From NCBI GenBank assembly GCA_037176885.1, contig JAWWNJ010000126.1, positions 310,001 to 374,000 of the forward strand: 64,000 bases of DNA, in the 5' to 3' direction. Shown piece by piece: positions 49,801-60,357 of this stretch; position 1 is the stretch's first letter; each line of letters opens with the position of its first letter. The position numbers were made by a program, and so were the translations under genes. Source of the stretch: Favolaschia claudopus (lineage: Eukaryota > Basidiomycota > Agaricomycetes > Agaricales > Mycenaceae). A model generated the notes under the pieces. That model was not told where the DNA came from. It ran no database searches and saw only the letters and a list, made by a program, of their open reading frames with translations.

Positions 49801-51095
49801 CTGACCGGCACGAAATACAGCGGAAAAGGATCTCCCAGACGACGAGCAGGGTGATGTCGCTGTCTTGGTCACCGCCAGCGGCACGGAGCTGGTGCTTGTG
49901 TCGGACAGTCTCAAGTACGGGAAGCACTTGGAGAAAGCGGAACGCAACGAACAGGAGCGACAGAGAAAGGCGGCGGAAAAGGCGGAGAAAGCGGAGAAGA
50001 AGAAAACGGCGGCGAAAAAACCCACTGCGGGGAAGACTAGCCGAGGCGGGAAGATCGTACCTCAGCCCCCTCGGGATACGAATGTCTCCCGTGCCGTGCC
50101 ACCCGCTGCTCCAGTCGCTGGACCGTCGAGAATGCCACCTCCGTCGCCCCCGCCCGTCCAGAAACGTTCTCGGGATGAGGTTCATCAAGTCCCGCGCCCT
50201 CTCGCTGGTTCGTCGAGAACGGCTGCGCCGCCTCCTGCCGCCACTTCCAGCTCGTGGCAAACAGCTTCAGTCCTTCCTCCTCGTCCACCGCAACGCATCC
50301 CCGCTTTCAGAAATGCGGTCGCCAGCTCGTCGAGAGTCCAGCTCAGTGCGACAAACGAGGCTTGGGGCCCCACGGGCCACACCTTCGACGGACACGCGGC
50401 GGACGACGGCTTCCAGGCGTACGAGCCGGCGGCTGAGGATCTACACGACATGCGTTCCGAGGAGGAACGGCCCACCAAACGAGTGAAGACAGAGCACCAG
50501 TTTGGTTCTGGGACGGAACACAAACGCAAAAGAGACGAAGAACTTCCCCTCACGACGCCGCGACCCTCACCTCCTCCTCGCGCTCCCTCATTACCGCCTG
50601 CGTACCCCTCCGAAATCTACAATCCTCGCTTCTACGAGAGCGAGGGGTATCCACGCGGCTGCGTTGGTGCCTATTTTCCATCAAGACTTCCAACGCTGGA
50701 CATGTCAGCTGGCGAGCGACTAGAACGTTGTTGGTTCGCAATGCCAGGCACCATTGAAAGAAGACAAACGCGGTGCCGCTACCAGAGCGCTAAGAAAACC
50801 AGCAAAGAGTTCTACGTCAACAAGTTCAAAGTACGGGATCCCGATGATGACCCCGAAACTAACGCGGTGCCGCTACCAGAGCGCTAAGAAAACCAGCAAA
50901 GAGTTCTACGTCAACAAGTTCAAAGTACGGGATCCCGATGATGACCCCGAAACGGACCTTTTGGCGTCGTATCTCTACAAATGCACCCCCGACGGCTGGT
51001 TTCCAGTGGACGAGAGGCTCGTGCCCTGCGAAGTGCCGAAGCACCGTTACTACCGCGAGGATATTGAAAACGATTTCTTAGAACCCGTCGAGTAG
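46821..51095 (+). CDS. Large charged protein of unknown function
   Basis: Starts MAGRATRSRTKAAAAPT. Six very short 5' exons, each encoding about 15-20 residues, join in frame (PTAPVQPAPTAEPRRR, HTRANPIEENAVAPNATTNQ, TARRRAPAKSGTGRGK...). A long exon holds degenerate LQDEA repeats, acidic runs and a basic Lys/Ala block (GKAKAKAKKSRSKKASGKGK), then a more globular part (WHADYKQRIVDELILTGKMDKAM, FGFIIDIHTHKSSMWGGTPEFAAW, FNIDYRAMAAGHLDFPKHTL). The C-terminal part is Pro/Ser-rich with nuclear-signal-like basic clusters. The last part contains the 94-bp tandem duplication: unspliced, the frame stops at 50887; with a 49-nt intron at 50831-50879 removed it continues to 51095 (...YYREDIENDFLEPVE). 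Composition suggests a nuclear chromatin- or DNA-associated protein; no known domain recognised. Confidence 0.7.
50767..50954 (+). repeat. 94-bp tandem duplication inside the coding region
   Basis: Copies at 50767-50860 and 50861-50954 are identical except for the last base (T against G). The length is not a multiple of three. Each copy encodes TRCRYQSAKKTSKEFYVNKF and KVRDPDDDPET. Confidence 0.97.
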
Positions 51096-51788
51096 TTTTT
51101 GAAATACGTCTTGTCGAATATAATCGTGTAATCTCTTGTATGAAAGACAATTTTCTCATCTATACGCCTGAAACGAGCTTCTGTGAAATTGAAAGAAACA
51201 ACACCTTGAGGGTTACGATGGCAGAATGGGATTGGATTCTTGGTGCGTCAGCATTAGTTTCTTTTCACTTGTTCTTTCGTTCATTAATACAAGTCTTATC
51301 TTAGGAGTCTTCCTCGACTTGAATACGAACTTCAAACGATTCAACGCTGGCTCAAATGGAGGCGAATTTGTTGTTGGGAGGTGAGTAGTGTCCGTCTCTG
51401 TTCATCTCATGAGGTCAAGTAGCTCGATTTGACGACATTACAGTTACTTTATCCACCTGTAGCCTCGCCGCAAGCTCTACAGCAACTGCGATACAAGGCG
51501 CATCGTTCATGCAGTATCATAGTGAACCTTCTTTTGTTCTGATCTCCTGTTGGTTGAACCTAATCTATTTCACGATAATCATACTGAACGCTACAAGTTT
51601 ACATTAATGGCAGGTAAGAACGATCAAGAACCCATCGAAAGAAAAAATAACAAATCTACAGAAGTAACTAAGATCGTGTGCAAGGAATGAAATCTACAGA
51701 CAGTACGTATAACAATCAAAAAAAGAGGAAGAGACGGCAGCTACAGGACGAAAGGTACATGAAAAGCAAGGGTGAGTGAGAGTTAAAA
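51096..51788. other. Short intergenic stretch
   Basis: No gene, repeat or RNA feature recognised; AT-rich, convergent 3' ends of the flanking genes. Confidence 0.5.
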
Positions 51789-52312
51789 CTACATATCTAC
51801 TATATCCCTCAACAAGCGCGTCAGATTAAGCGCCTTCGTGATTCCCCCAAACCGCCCGACCTCAAACTTCTCGCGATGGAAAACGCGGCACGCCTCGCAC
51901 GCGCTGGGCACCTTCCAGGCGTCGCTGGTCTTCAAACACAGGTGGAGACACCGTTCTTGTATGTAATTGGGAAAAAAAACCAAGAGATAAATGAGAACTC
52001 ACCTAGTTTTTTAGCATACCGTGTGCGGACTTTGTCGACAACGGTAATACGGCAACCGGGGCATTGGCGTCGCCATTGGCGCAGGCGCCGCTGCATGTTG
52101 TCGGTCCGCCCCGCCTTCCACTCCACAAGACCGCTGCGGTGCTCCATCTTCAACCAATAAACAAGGCCGGGGCGATCGGAGCGGGACGGGCGGGCGGCGA
52201 GCGCATCGTAAACGCGGCCTAGGGTGTAGGTGGTGAAATATCGCGTCGATTGGTGGCGGGGCAATTGGCGGGCGACGCGCGCGAGGAGGCGGGCTGCGCA
52301 CTGAGGGCTCAT
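51789..52312 (-). CDS. GIY-YIG-like nuclease (MUG113/T5orf172 type), copy 1
   Basis: Two exons separated by a 47-nt intron (51956-52002). Exon 1 has GLVYWLKMEHRSGLVEWKAGRTDNMQRRLRQWRRQCPG, matching the GIY-YIG pattern in which a short beta strand is followed by K.GRT....RR....Q, with Arg as the expected catalytic residue. Exon 2 gives CLHLCLKTSDAWKVPSACEACRVFHREKFEVGRF; the CEAC and the HREKFEV block fit the Cys pair and the metal-binding Glu of this subfamily. Length about 158 residues, complete. It lies just inside the right terminal repeat and points inward. It probably cuts DNA; whether it acts in transposition is inference. Confidence 0.65.
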
Positions 52313-53041
52313 AAGAATGAAGAGGTGAGTTGGCTTACCTTTCCTCAACGACGTACTCATGCAAAGAATGAAGAAGAAAAGAGTTGTTGGATGAGGTGCG
52401 GGAGAGTAAGAATGAGGAGCGGGATGGTCGGGATATGCGCGTGTATGCGCGTGTATGTTGTCGGTGTGGCGAGCGCGAGACGGCGGGAGACAGAGAGACG
52501 GTCAAGTGAGTTGAAGGGAACTTGGGTATACCTACATATGCGAGCGCGTCGCGTCGCGGTCCTCGAATCTATTTGCTTGCCAGCTTGTTTTCTCTACTTT
52601 GAATCTGGATATGATTACTGTCTACTTCGCGTTCAATACAGGCAAGTAAGTGATCTCTTGATTCGACTCGATGCATTCTTGGACGGTGTAATGTTACTTA
52701 ACAAGTTTTTCTTTGGTTGGGGTACTGGCTTGGTGCATTGAGCTTGAAGAGTAACCAAATAATTGTCGTCTCTCGCCCTTGCTTGAACACTTGACTTATT
52801 CATGGCAAATTGCATGACTTAGTTACTTTCATCGATTTTGTGTTGACATTCGCAGTAAAGACTGACCTTGTGTGCACGTTTACGCGAAGCTAACTGACCC
52901 TTTCATTGTAGTACTTTATTACGCACCCACTGCATCCATGCGACGCGTCTCAGACACCGACCACACCGACGCGACGCGTCTGAGACCGCGCGGACGCGGT
53001 CAGCTGACTGAGGCGGCCGACCGAAACCCGAGGCGGGAGAC
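52313..53041. other. Stretch between GIY-YIG gene and right terminal repeat
   Basis: No gene recognised. Near 52936-53030 several short GC-rich direct and inverted motifs (GACGCGTC, GACCGCG) lead into the terminal core. Confidence 0.45.
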
Positions 53042-53153
53042 CGCGGCGGTCTTCCGTGCCCTCGTCCGCCGCCAGCTCATCATGTTTGGCGCTGTATGCC
53101 AACGAAGCGCATTTGCCTCTTGTCTTTTACTTTCATCTTGCCCGCTTTGACAC
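53042..53153 (-). repeat. Right terminal inverted repeat of the 11.2-kb element
   Basis: Reverse complement of 41946-42057 at about 93% identity by eye. Inner end GGTCTTCCGTGCCCTCG, outer end CATCTTGCCCGCTTTGACAC. Confidence 0.85.
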
Positions 53154-53390
53154 TGATATAAATTACAGCTATGTATCGCTTCAACTCGGCTGGTCGTTGT
53201 AGAGTTCATCGTAATTACAACAATAATATAATCTGCACATCGAAATCCGTATTAAGAGAGATAGATAGACAAGGATGCAGAGTGTCGAAGCGCGAATCTG
53301 AGGTGAGGACATTCGCGCCTCTACTGATTCCTACGTACTAATAAATCTCTTCACAGGCATCCAGGTCGTCGGCCGATACTCAAAGCTGAA

Positions 53391-54402
53391 ATGGGTGGCA
53401 GAACGGCCACCACATTGTTTGGCCCAAAAGGGAAATATACGGTACGCAAGCGTCGACCATTTAATACAAGGTCAGCGTTTGGTCTGGGCATCGCCTGTCT
53501 CTCCCTCCCTCCGAACACGCTCATGCCCGCCGATCGCACCTCCAAGCCCGCCGCGTCGTCCTCCCGGGTTGACTTGAAAAAGCGCAAGGACCACGCCTCC
53601 GACCCCGCTGCACGGAAGCGCGCTGCGACAGCGAGGATTGATGCCCTCGAGAAATTAATAAGTGAGTGGTGATAGACTCCAATGTTTTGTTAGTTGCGGG
53701 GGTGCTGAGGAGATCTACAGAAACCAACAACCCCGTCACCATATCCGACAACGTCCGCGATTTCACCACGGCCGTAGCGCGGTTCGCGATCGATTTTAAT
53801 GTACCGTACCGGTCCAAGTCTACCGAGAGTGCGCAAGCCCAGGTGCGCGTCAAATGCGCGATGATTCGGCGCTTCGACGAAATCCTCAAGGCTCACCGTT
53901 CGAACTACATGTCGTTGATGGGGGGAGGGCGGGAGTCCGAGACCCTCGTCATAAACCCATTCCGCCTCGACGACCCGCGCCGTTTGGAGTTTGACGTTGA
54001 ATGTACGTTTTCCTTCTGCCTATTTCATGAGGCATGCCTGATTGTTTTTTTTTGCCGCTGTTCAGTGCGAAAGCTCGTTGCCGAGTGGCAAGACGTTCGG
54101 ATGGACACCCTGCCACCGTTCGACGATCATAAGGGGATCATGTTCAAGATGCCCAACGAGTTTTGGGCGGAGTGGCCCAAAACTGACGCGGGTCTCGCAC
54201 GTTGGCTGCAAAGTATGTCCATTTCATTCATCTTTGCTGAATTATTTGACTGACGAGTTGCTTAATAGTTTCCGTGTACGAGAAGACTTTGAATACGTTG
54301 CAATACGACGCCATCGTTGCCGCCAAAATTCGGGTGCCGTCCGTGATGCCACCGCCGCGTGCGTTTCCAGAGAGTGAGACGCTTCGGGAGTATTTTTTGT
54401 AA
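53391..54402 (+). CDS. Unidentified protein between two element ends
   Basis: The open frame starts at 53391 (MGGRTATTLFGPKGKYTVRKRR) or at the internal ATG 53523 (MPADRTSKPAASSSRVDLKKRK). Exons join in phase: LEKLI, a very short 32-nt intron, then IAGVLRRSTETNNPVTISDNVRDFTTAVARFAIDFNVPY...ETLVINPFRLDDPRRLEFDVE, then LRKLVAEWQDVRMDTLPPFDDHKGIMFKMPNEFWAEWPKTDAGLARWLQ, then ISVYEKTLNTLQYDAIVAAKIR and a stop at 54402. It looks globular and intact. No domain recognised. Its position between the right terminal repeat and the second GIY-YIG gene suggests cargo of a related, possibly truncated element. Confidence 0.55.
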
Positions 54403-55352
54403 TAGCTATATGTACATATCGTCTCCTCCTGTATATGAGTTAGATTTTGCAAACCGTTTCAAAGACCTTTGAGAACCGAATGAACGATCATTAGCGTCCC
54501 GATGTGCGGTCTTCTGGGTGAAAGTGTACAAGCAAGCAATGAATATAAGTTAGTGCGCTATATTGTTTGATAGCTCAAGAATATCGCGCTGTCCACGCGC
54601 TGGAGTGATACGATACCCGGGTAAGTCTGTCTACTTTGATTTACGGGATACACTGATAACTCTTCGTATTCAAGTTTACGACTCGGCCCCATCCACTCGA
54701 GGCCCTGCCTGACTCAGTCGAAGTATGCCAAATATGTACTTTGATGAGCTACTGTAATGCTCATTCAATTCTAGATTGAGACGTGCAGAGTACTAGACGA
54801 AGCAAGTATATAGGACAGTCTACAAGTATCTGGTCTCGTTTCTGAATGTTACATCCGATATAACTGGATTTCAGTTTCAAAACGATTGAATTCAATTGCA
54901 TTAGCTATCTACACAGAGGTAGAATCATCGAAGTAGATACTTGACTGGTCCATGGATCCATACCAGCCGAATCCGCTCATTCAAGGTGCAGCCGACCGAC
55001 GGTTGGGGCGGCGCGTCTCTCGCATAAGGTTGGTTGTCTTGATCCTTTGGCTGCCGAGCTACTGGCTGAGTTGCATTTCAGGTTGTGAGTGTCGTGTGAT
55101 CGCAGGATCTACGAGCTTAGACATGAACCTGTAAAAGGAATCAATAATCCTTTGTAATGAGCGCACGAAAGCACTCCTGTGTTGGTGCGATACGCGATGC
55201 GCGTACGGTGTGCCGCCGGTGGGCACCATCTTGTCATGGCAAGCCTAATGTATGTTTATTCAGTGTCGGGGTTCAGAGGGCCGCGAGGGACAGAAACTGA
55301 CCGAGCCTAGTAATAGATTCACTTCTACGTTCGACAAACGTTTGAAAGATTT
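54403..55352. other. Intergenic stretch
   Basis: AT-rich, no convincing gene; a short plus-strand frame near 54952-55134 is not supported by any motif. Confidence 0.45.
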
Positions 55353-56005
55353 CTACAAGTAGTATCTGAAAGTTGTGAGTTGCAAAATAGATCAGAAATT
55401 CGACGAACTCACCTATGAATTGGTTGCGCAGTATCAAAGAGCACCTCCTCGACTTCTCGACACACGTCCCCGATGCCCCAGCCCCAAAAGAACTCCCTGT
55501 GGGAATGCCCACAGGGACAGGGAAACAAACCCACTGCAATTCCGCGCGAACGAAGACGCGCATGTATGACGGCTTCTACACACAGAAGATACGTTAAAAG
55601 AACCACAGGAAGAAATCGACGTACCAGTCAACTTAACACATTTTGTAGGCCAGGCGAATAACCAGTTCGTCGGGGGGCAGTCATCGTACTCGCTCATGCG
55701 CCGGGCGAGATCGCTAGTCAAGCCGTATTTAATCCCCACATACCACACCCTCATCCCCCAATCGTAAACCCATTGCGCCAGAGCGTAAATCCACCCATCG
55801 CGTTCTATGTAGAGATTGCAGTCGAGTAGGTGGTCTGCACGGTACGCCGGATCGGCACGAGCGCTGGAAACTGTAAGTAAGTTCTCATACTACTTACTCC
55901 TACCTACAGAGCGTTCATTCGGCGTTTTCGTTCAGGCTCGGGAAGCGGAGGCCATGGCGCTTGTGGGTAGCGAGGAACAACGGGACGAGAGTAAACAGCC
56001 GGCAT
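55353..56005 (-). CDS. GIY-YIG-like nuclease (MUG113/T5orf172 type), copy 2
   Basis: Four exons join in phase from MPAVYSRPVVPRYPQAPWPP to IHRYYL. The core reads GWIYALAQWVYDWGMRVWYVGIKYGLTSDLARRMSEYDDC, a clear GIY-YIG strand-helix with the expected Arg pair, then WPTKCVKLTEAVIHARLRSRGIAVGLF, PCPCGHSHREFFWGWGIGDVCREVEEVLF with the Cys pair and HREFFW Glu block. It is better conserved at these positions than copy 1 (51789-52312) and shares its layout: minus strand, just inside a terminal-repeat-like sequence. About 170 residues, complete. Confidence 0.7.
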
Positions 56006-56207
56006 AGATTGTGGTGGTAGAGGAGCAAGAGGGAAAGTTAGAGTGCGAGAAGAAATTTGGCTTTTTGTTCGCATCCGGCTGGAAACGTTCCGGACCGGGA
56101 CAGGAAATTAGAACGCGTCAGTCACGGGACCGCGTCACTCGTTCTGAAATCCCGACGCCGCCTGGAATCCCGACACGCGGCGTTCCGTGAGCGAGGCGCG
56201 CGCGGCG

Positions 56208-56309
56208 TTCCGTGCCCTCGTCCGCCGGACCGCAATCAAGCGATGTGTGTGTTTGGATCCAAAGCTCGTCGCTCCTTGTCTCTTACCACCATCTTCTTGC
56301 TTGAACTGT
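56208..56309 (-). repeat. Diverged copy of the element terminus
   Basis: GTTCCGTGCCCTCGTCCGCC is followed by a segment that aligns, with many differences, to the right terminal repeat (shared GTTTGG...CCAA, CTCCTTGTCTCTTAC-like and ATCTTCTTGC blocks). Same orientation as 53042-53153; roughly two thirds identical by eye outside the core. Confidence 0.55.
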
Positions 56310-56711
56310 CACTCCCGATTTCCTCGTCAACGAACTGAACTGCCTCGTCGATCTCGGTGTGTGTGTCAAGTCTTGCCCTACCTAACGTTCTGTTATACTC
56401 GGGTTATACTCGAGTTCGTATGTATCCTGATTCTCGGTTTTAACTTTGTCTTGATTCATTTTCCAAGCATCTCACTCATTCAAGACTCTTACGGCGCCGA
56501 ATAAAACAATAGTCAGCTTCAACTACGGCGCCGATTCAAACAAACAGTGAGCTTTAACTATTCCATCGAGATTCTACTAACTATATAATATACAGTGCTT
56601 GTTTTTTTGGTACGATGATACGCTCGCTATACGAAGAGTACGAGTAAATACCTTGTGATGTAGTAATGAAAAGTAATAAGAACTGGCGTCCGTCTGCGGT
56701 AGATTCCATTG

Positions 56712-57080
56712 TGGGCGGCCCCATGTGATGGCCGAACTCGAGCATGGGGACGCCCATGTAAAAGTTGATGCTGGGAGTGGGCGGCCCCACGAAACAGAGT
56801 AAATGATGGGCGGCCCCAATCGTGGACGTGGGGACGCCCATATAAAATTATTATCGGAGGCGGGGGCCCCCATAGGACGACTCAATCATGGGTGGCCCCA
56901 CTCGTGAACGTGGGGACGCCCATGTAAAGTTGATACAGGGAGTGGGCGGCCCCACGAAACAGAGTAAATGATGGGCGGCCCCACTCGTGAACTTGGGGAC
57001 GCCCATGTAAAGTTGATACCGGGAGCGGGCGGCCCCACGAAATAGAGTAAATGATGGGCGGCCCCAATTGGGCTCGCCCG
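56712..57080. repeat. Palindrome array B with 83-bp higher-order repeat
   Basis: Fourteen cores (mostly TGGGCGGCCCCA and TGGGGACGCCCA) start at 56712, 56745, 56778, 56807, 56829, 56861, 56889, 56911, 56943, 56972, 56994, 57026, 57055 and 57069. Steps of 32-33, 28-29 and 22 nt repeat in that order, so the real unit is about 83 bp (56745, 56829, 56911, 56994) with three cores per unit and conserved spacers (ATGTAAAGTTGATA and GAAACAGAGTAAATGA). Confidence 0.9.
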
Positions 57081-58177
57081 AACTTGAATACGAGGCCCAC
57101 GACTGTATGAAAAGTTTGACGAGTTTCATTCGGTGGTTTGAGCAAGTCTTCATTTAGTGCACTTTCGTTTTAACCAGACACGAGGTGAAGAAAATTGTAG
57201 TAATCAAGGCACTTGGGTGAATTGATAAGACTTAGGATATAATTAAACCCAGCATGGTCGGTTGTAAGGACGCAGTGGGTGCGAAAGACTCGTTCAAGAC
57301 TCTTTCGTGGACTTTACTTTACTAATTACTTGATTTCACTCTACTTTGTTGTGTTGTTCTCGTTGAAGCAAGGTGAGATGTTCCTTTCCCGTCAATCTCT
57401 CTACCTACTCCAAGGCATTTAGGTGAACGGTATGTCTACTTTTTTGTAACGAAATGTAAATCTATGGTGTTGGTTCGAATCCTGTGGCCGTAGCCCTCAT
57501 TGTAGGATCATCACCGTAACTGTATTAGGTTTGATTTGGTTGATATTGCGTGTTCAATCAATATTCATGATGTGAGTAATGGAGAAGTTCGTTGAAATAT
57601 GTTCAAAAAAATTCGCGAAAGGTGATGAATGAGATGTGATGAGATCCCACTCATCTTGCTGTCGACAACACATACTGTACTTATATTAACCTATACAGTC
57701 ATTGCAAACTGTAGTGTGCAAACCATAGCGAAAATACACTATATACTGACAAAATGTGCACAGCTGTAACAATAAATTTGTAACCGTATACAGTACCAGG
57801 TGTGAATATACTACCCTGCGATATACGCACATTTCGCCTGATATTACTGTATGATCACAGTCACAACGTCCAGTCATTGCCCATGCAAGAGATGGGTATA
57901 TCTTGCCTTTTGATCTTATGAGCACCTATATACATCTGGCACACAACTGCCGCAGTATGTGTATTGCCCCAGGGAGCACGAGGGAAATGACAAAACTCAA
58001 AGCCATGATATTTAATTGGTATCTACACAGAAAAAATGACCAAAATCATAGCTCCAAGAATCACTTGCAACCATGAGAAACGGTGCAGCGAGCGAGCTAC
58101 CGCGCAAGAAATATTGTGCGGACCCCCTAATAAATTACAGTCCCAGGGGCTGCTGAAGCACCCCAAAACAGACGAAA
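57081..58177. other. Non-coding stretch between arrays B and C
   Basis: No gene seen. GGTTCGAATCC at about 57473 resembles a tRNA B box; GATAAGACTTAG at 57226 matches the right flank of array A. Confidence 0.45.
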
Positions 58178-58247
58178 TGGGGCTCCCAAAGCACAAAACT
58201 ATCGTGCTATGGGCTGCCCCACAAGTCGTATACCATGGGAGGCCCCA
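58178..58247. repeat. Palindrome array C (three cores)
   Basis: TGGGGCTCCCA at 58178, TGGGCTGCCCCA at 58210 and TGGGAGGCCCCA at 58236, followed by TTTGGGCCC near 58254. Same core type as arrays A and B, spacing 32 and 26 nt. Confidence 0.7.
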
Positions 58248-58451
58248 TGGGATTTGGGCCCTTTAGGGTATTCATTCGCCTGGGATTGATATCCCTAACT
58301 TGGGGTCTTTTGGGGTTGCCTGGGGTGCTACAAGAGTTAGGGAAGAAATATCAGGCAATCAGTGCACAATCCAGGAAAGGACGCACAATGGTAGGCGGAG
58401 TCTGTTTTCCGTGTCAGTTGACGATCTTCACGGTGGGGACATGACAACTTA

Positions 58452-59587
58452 CACAATTAATCAGAATAAAAGACACAAATCCATCCAGATGATCAGTGAT
58501 CAGAGTTGCAATGAGTAACAAAGTGTAAATAGCCGCTTTGTATGGTAGATTAAGAGTAGGCAAATTGTGCATCGAGCGCTAGAGACGCACCAGATTCAAC
58601 AATGATTGACAAGACACGGAGGCTTTCAGACGATCGCCGAGCGTTGGAGGCAACCATCCATGAAACTTGACGATGAACTTGAACTATCCGGAACGCGATG
58701 AGACCTAGCGGAGGTCCAAGTTGTGTCAAACAATAACTCAGGGAAAGCTCACCAGTGCACACGACATTAGTGCACAGCGAAAGCGATATGAAAGCATTCA
58801 GAGAATCGACCTTGCTACTTGAAATTGCTGAGTTCTGGTCCCCCGCTTCAATCAGAGCAGCAATAACGAGTGCCCCGGTTCCTGGCACAAATGTGAGACT
58901 AATCACACAACGAAATGAAGCTTGTGACCTAGATTTGCGAGAGAGAGAAGGGCGGGTAAAATAACTACTCTCCAGTCATAGCCCCACACAATGTAGGTCC
59001 GAAATACCTGTTGGATATGAATTGAAAAGAATATCTTAAATTTAATCAAATGTACGATGAAGATATCAGCCACCGGAGTGACAAGCGCCCAGCAAGCATT
59101 CGTCAGAATTCCGAGCGGTGAGTTCGGTGCTCCGAAGTCGAGGTCGGTACCATCTAAGCTCTAGTCAGCCGATCAACGTGTACGGCTGAGATGCGACTAA
59201 CCAAAGGCAGCAACACATCTGAATGTGTCGATAACACAACGCTGTGCAAGGATCAAGGAGGACGCACAATATTCATGCGGTCCAAACATACCATAGTGAT
59301 GAGAATGAACATTATTACCGTTGTAGCCATCAAATACATGTGCTTGATCCCCCTTGTCTTTTTATTCGCGACAAGTGTGAAGCATTCCACAAAGACCGAG
59401 AGATAAACACCTATAGAAAGAGAACATGAACGGAGTTTCACTCAACAAATTTGCTGAAAGCGTCAAGTAATTGTACCATAGATTATGTTCTCCAGAAACA
59501 CTCTGAACAAAATATCAATTCGGATCGAAAGTGAAAACCATTGTCTCACCCAATATAGGATTCCCTAGTTCCTGGAACTATCGGCAT
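58452..59587 (-). CDS. Multipass membrane protein of an agaricomycete family
   Basis: Read on the minus strand in seven or more exons that join in phase: MPIVPGTRESYIGVFLENIIYGVYLSVFVECFTLV, HMYLMATTVIMFILITM, RCVIDTFRCVAAF, LGILTNACWALVTPVADIFIVFRTYIVWGYDWRVVILP, SLTFVPGTGALVIAALIEAG, CTGLIAFRIVQVHRQV and SLRVLSIIVESAAIYTLLLIATLI. This makes six or seven hydrophobic helices with the order (GVYLSVF, DTFRC, FRTYIVWGYDW, IIVESAAIYTL) of a large mushroom family (DUF6533/6534-like, from memory). Function unknown; plasma membrane location is expected. The last exon was not resolved. Confidence 0.7.
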
Positions 59588-60357
59588 CTTAGTAGTGTGT
59601 TGGGTCAAGAGCGACGGGCTAGCGATGAAGCGAAAGGCAGCTTATATGGGGCGGGTGTCAGATTCTCTCAGGGACTGCACTCCTGGTCTACCTTAGGTCA
59701 CCGGGCCCCAATCTCGTTCAAAAGCTAAATTGAATTCGTAGCACAGCAAGGCGTCTACCGTCAGATAGACCCATGGCATATGTGAAAGAGAAGTTCCGTG
59801 TCATGGGAAATCAACTCTGTCGGAAGCAGTGAAGGTTTAGGGAGGGTCCAGAAAGATGGGACGCACAATGAGAACTTTATTCTAGAGAAGGAAAGGGTCT
59901 AGAGGGGTTAAGTATAGTGTACCACGTAATCCCGAGGAACGAGAGTCTCTTCCGCAATGCGTATCCCTCTGGTGATAGGTTCTCCGCATGCAAAAACTTT
60001 CTCCCGGGATACAAGCGCCTACAGTGGTGTACTAGTGGTGTCAAATTTATCTCGCATTCTGTCTGACGTTTGACATAGAAATCCACGACCATCACCCGAC
60101 TGTTAAACAATGCGTGGTTCTGAAGACGGGGTGAAAAGTAATACGGCGGAAGCCCCAAACAGGAAGCTCAAAGAAGGTCAAGGGTTTCTCAGCGCCAGCG
60201 GGCAACAAGATAGAAATTTAGAAAGACGCGGCCGTTCATCAGACTCGGAGTGATGGAGTTCAACACTACCGTCCGTTTGGATACTGAACTGATACCCAGA
60301 ATTTTTAACTATCCGCACATATAATATATACCTGTGGGCTTGTAAAGAGTGCGATCA
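59588..60357. other. Intergenic stretch upstream of the terpene synthase
   Basis: No gene recognised; a TATATAATATATA-like element (near 60320-60332) about 30-40 nt before the terpene synthase start may be its promoter. Confidence 0.4.

Larger units (their letters stand above)
41946..53153. mobile_element. 11.2-kb TIR-bounded element carrying KOW, unknown and GIY-YIG genes
   Basis: Two 112-bp inverted repeats bound three genes: the KOW-repeat protein (minus), the large charged protein (plus) and the GIY-YIG-like protein (minus). A palindromic mini-copy of the ends sits between the first two. No DDE transposase lies inside; the nearest is the KDZ gene 258 bp to the left. No target-site duplication was recognised directly beside the repeats, so exact ends are uncertain and the KDZ gene could belong to the same larger element. 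Confidence 0.6.

Noticed and set aside
59877..60158. Minus-strand 93-residue frame as a gene
   Set aside because: No domain, no splice context and no neighbour supporting it.
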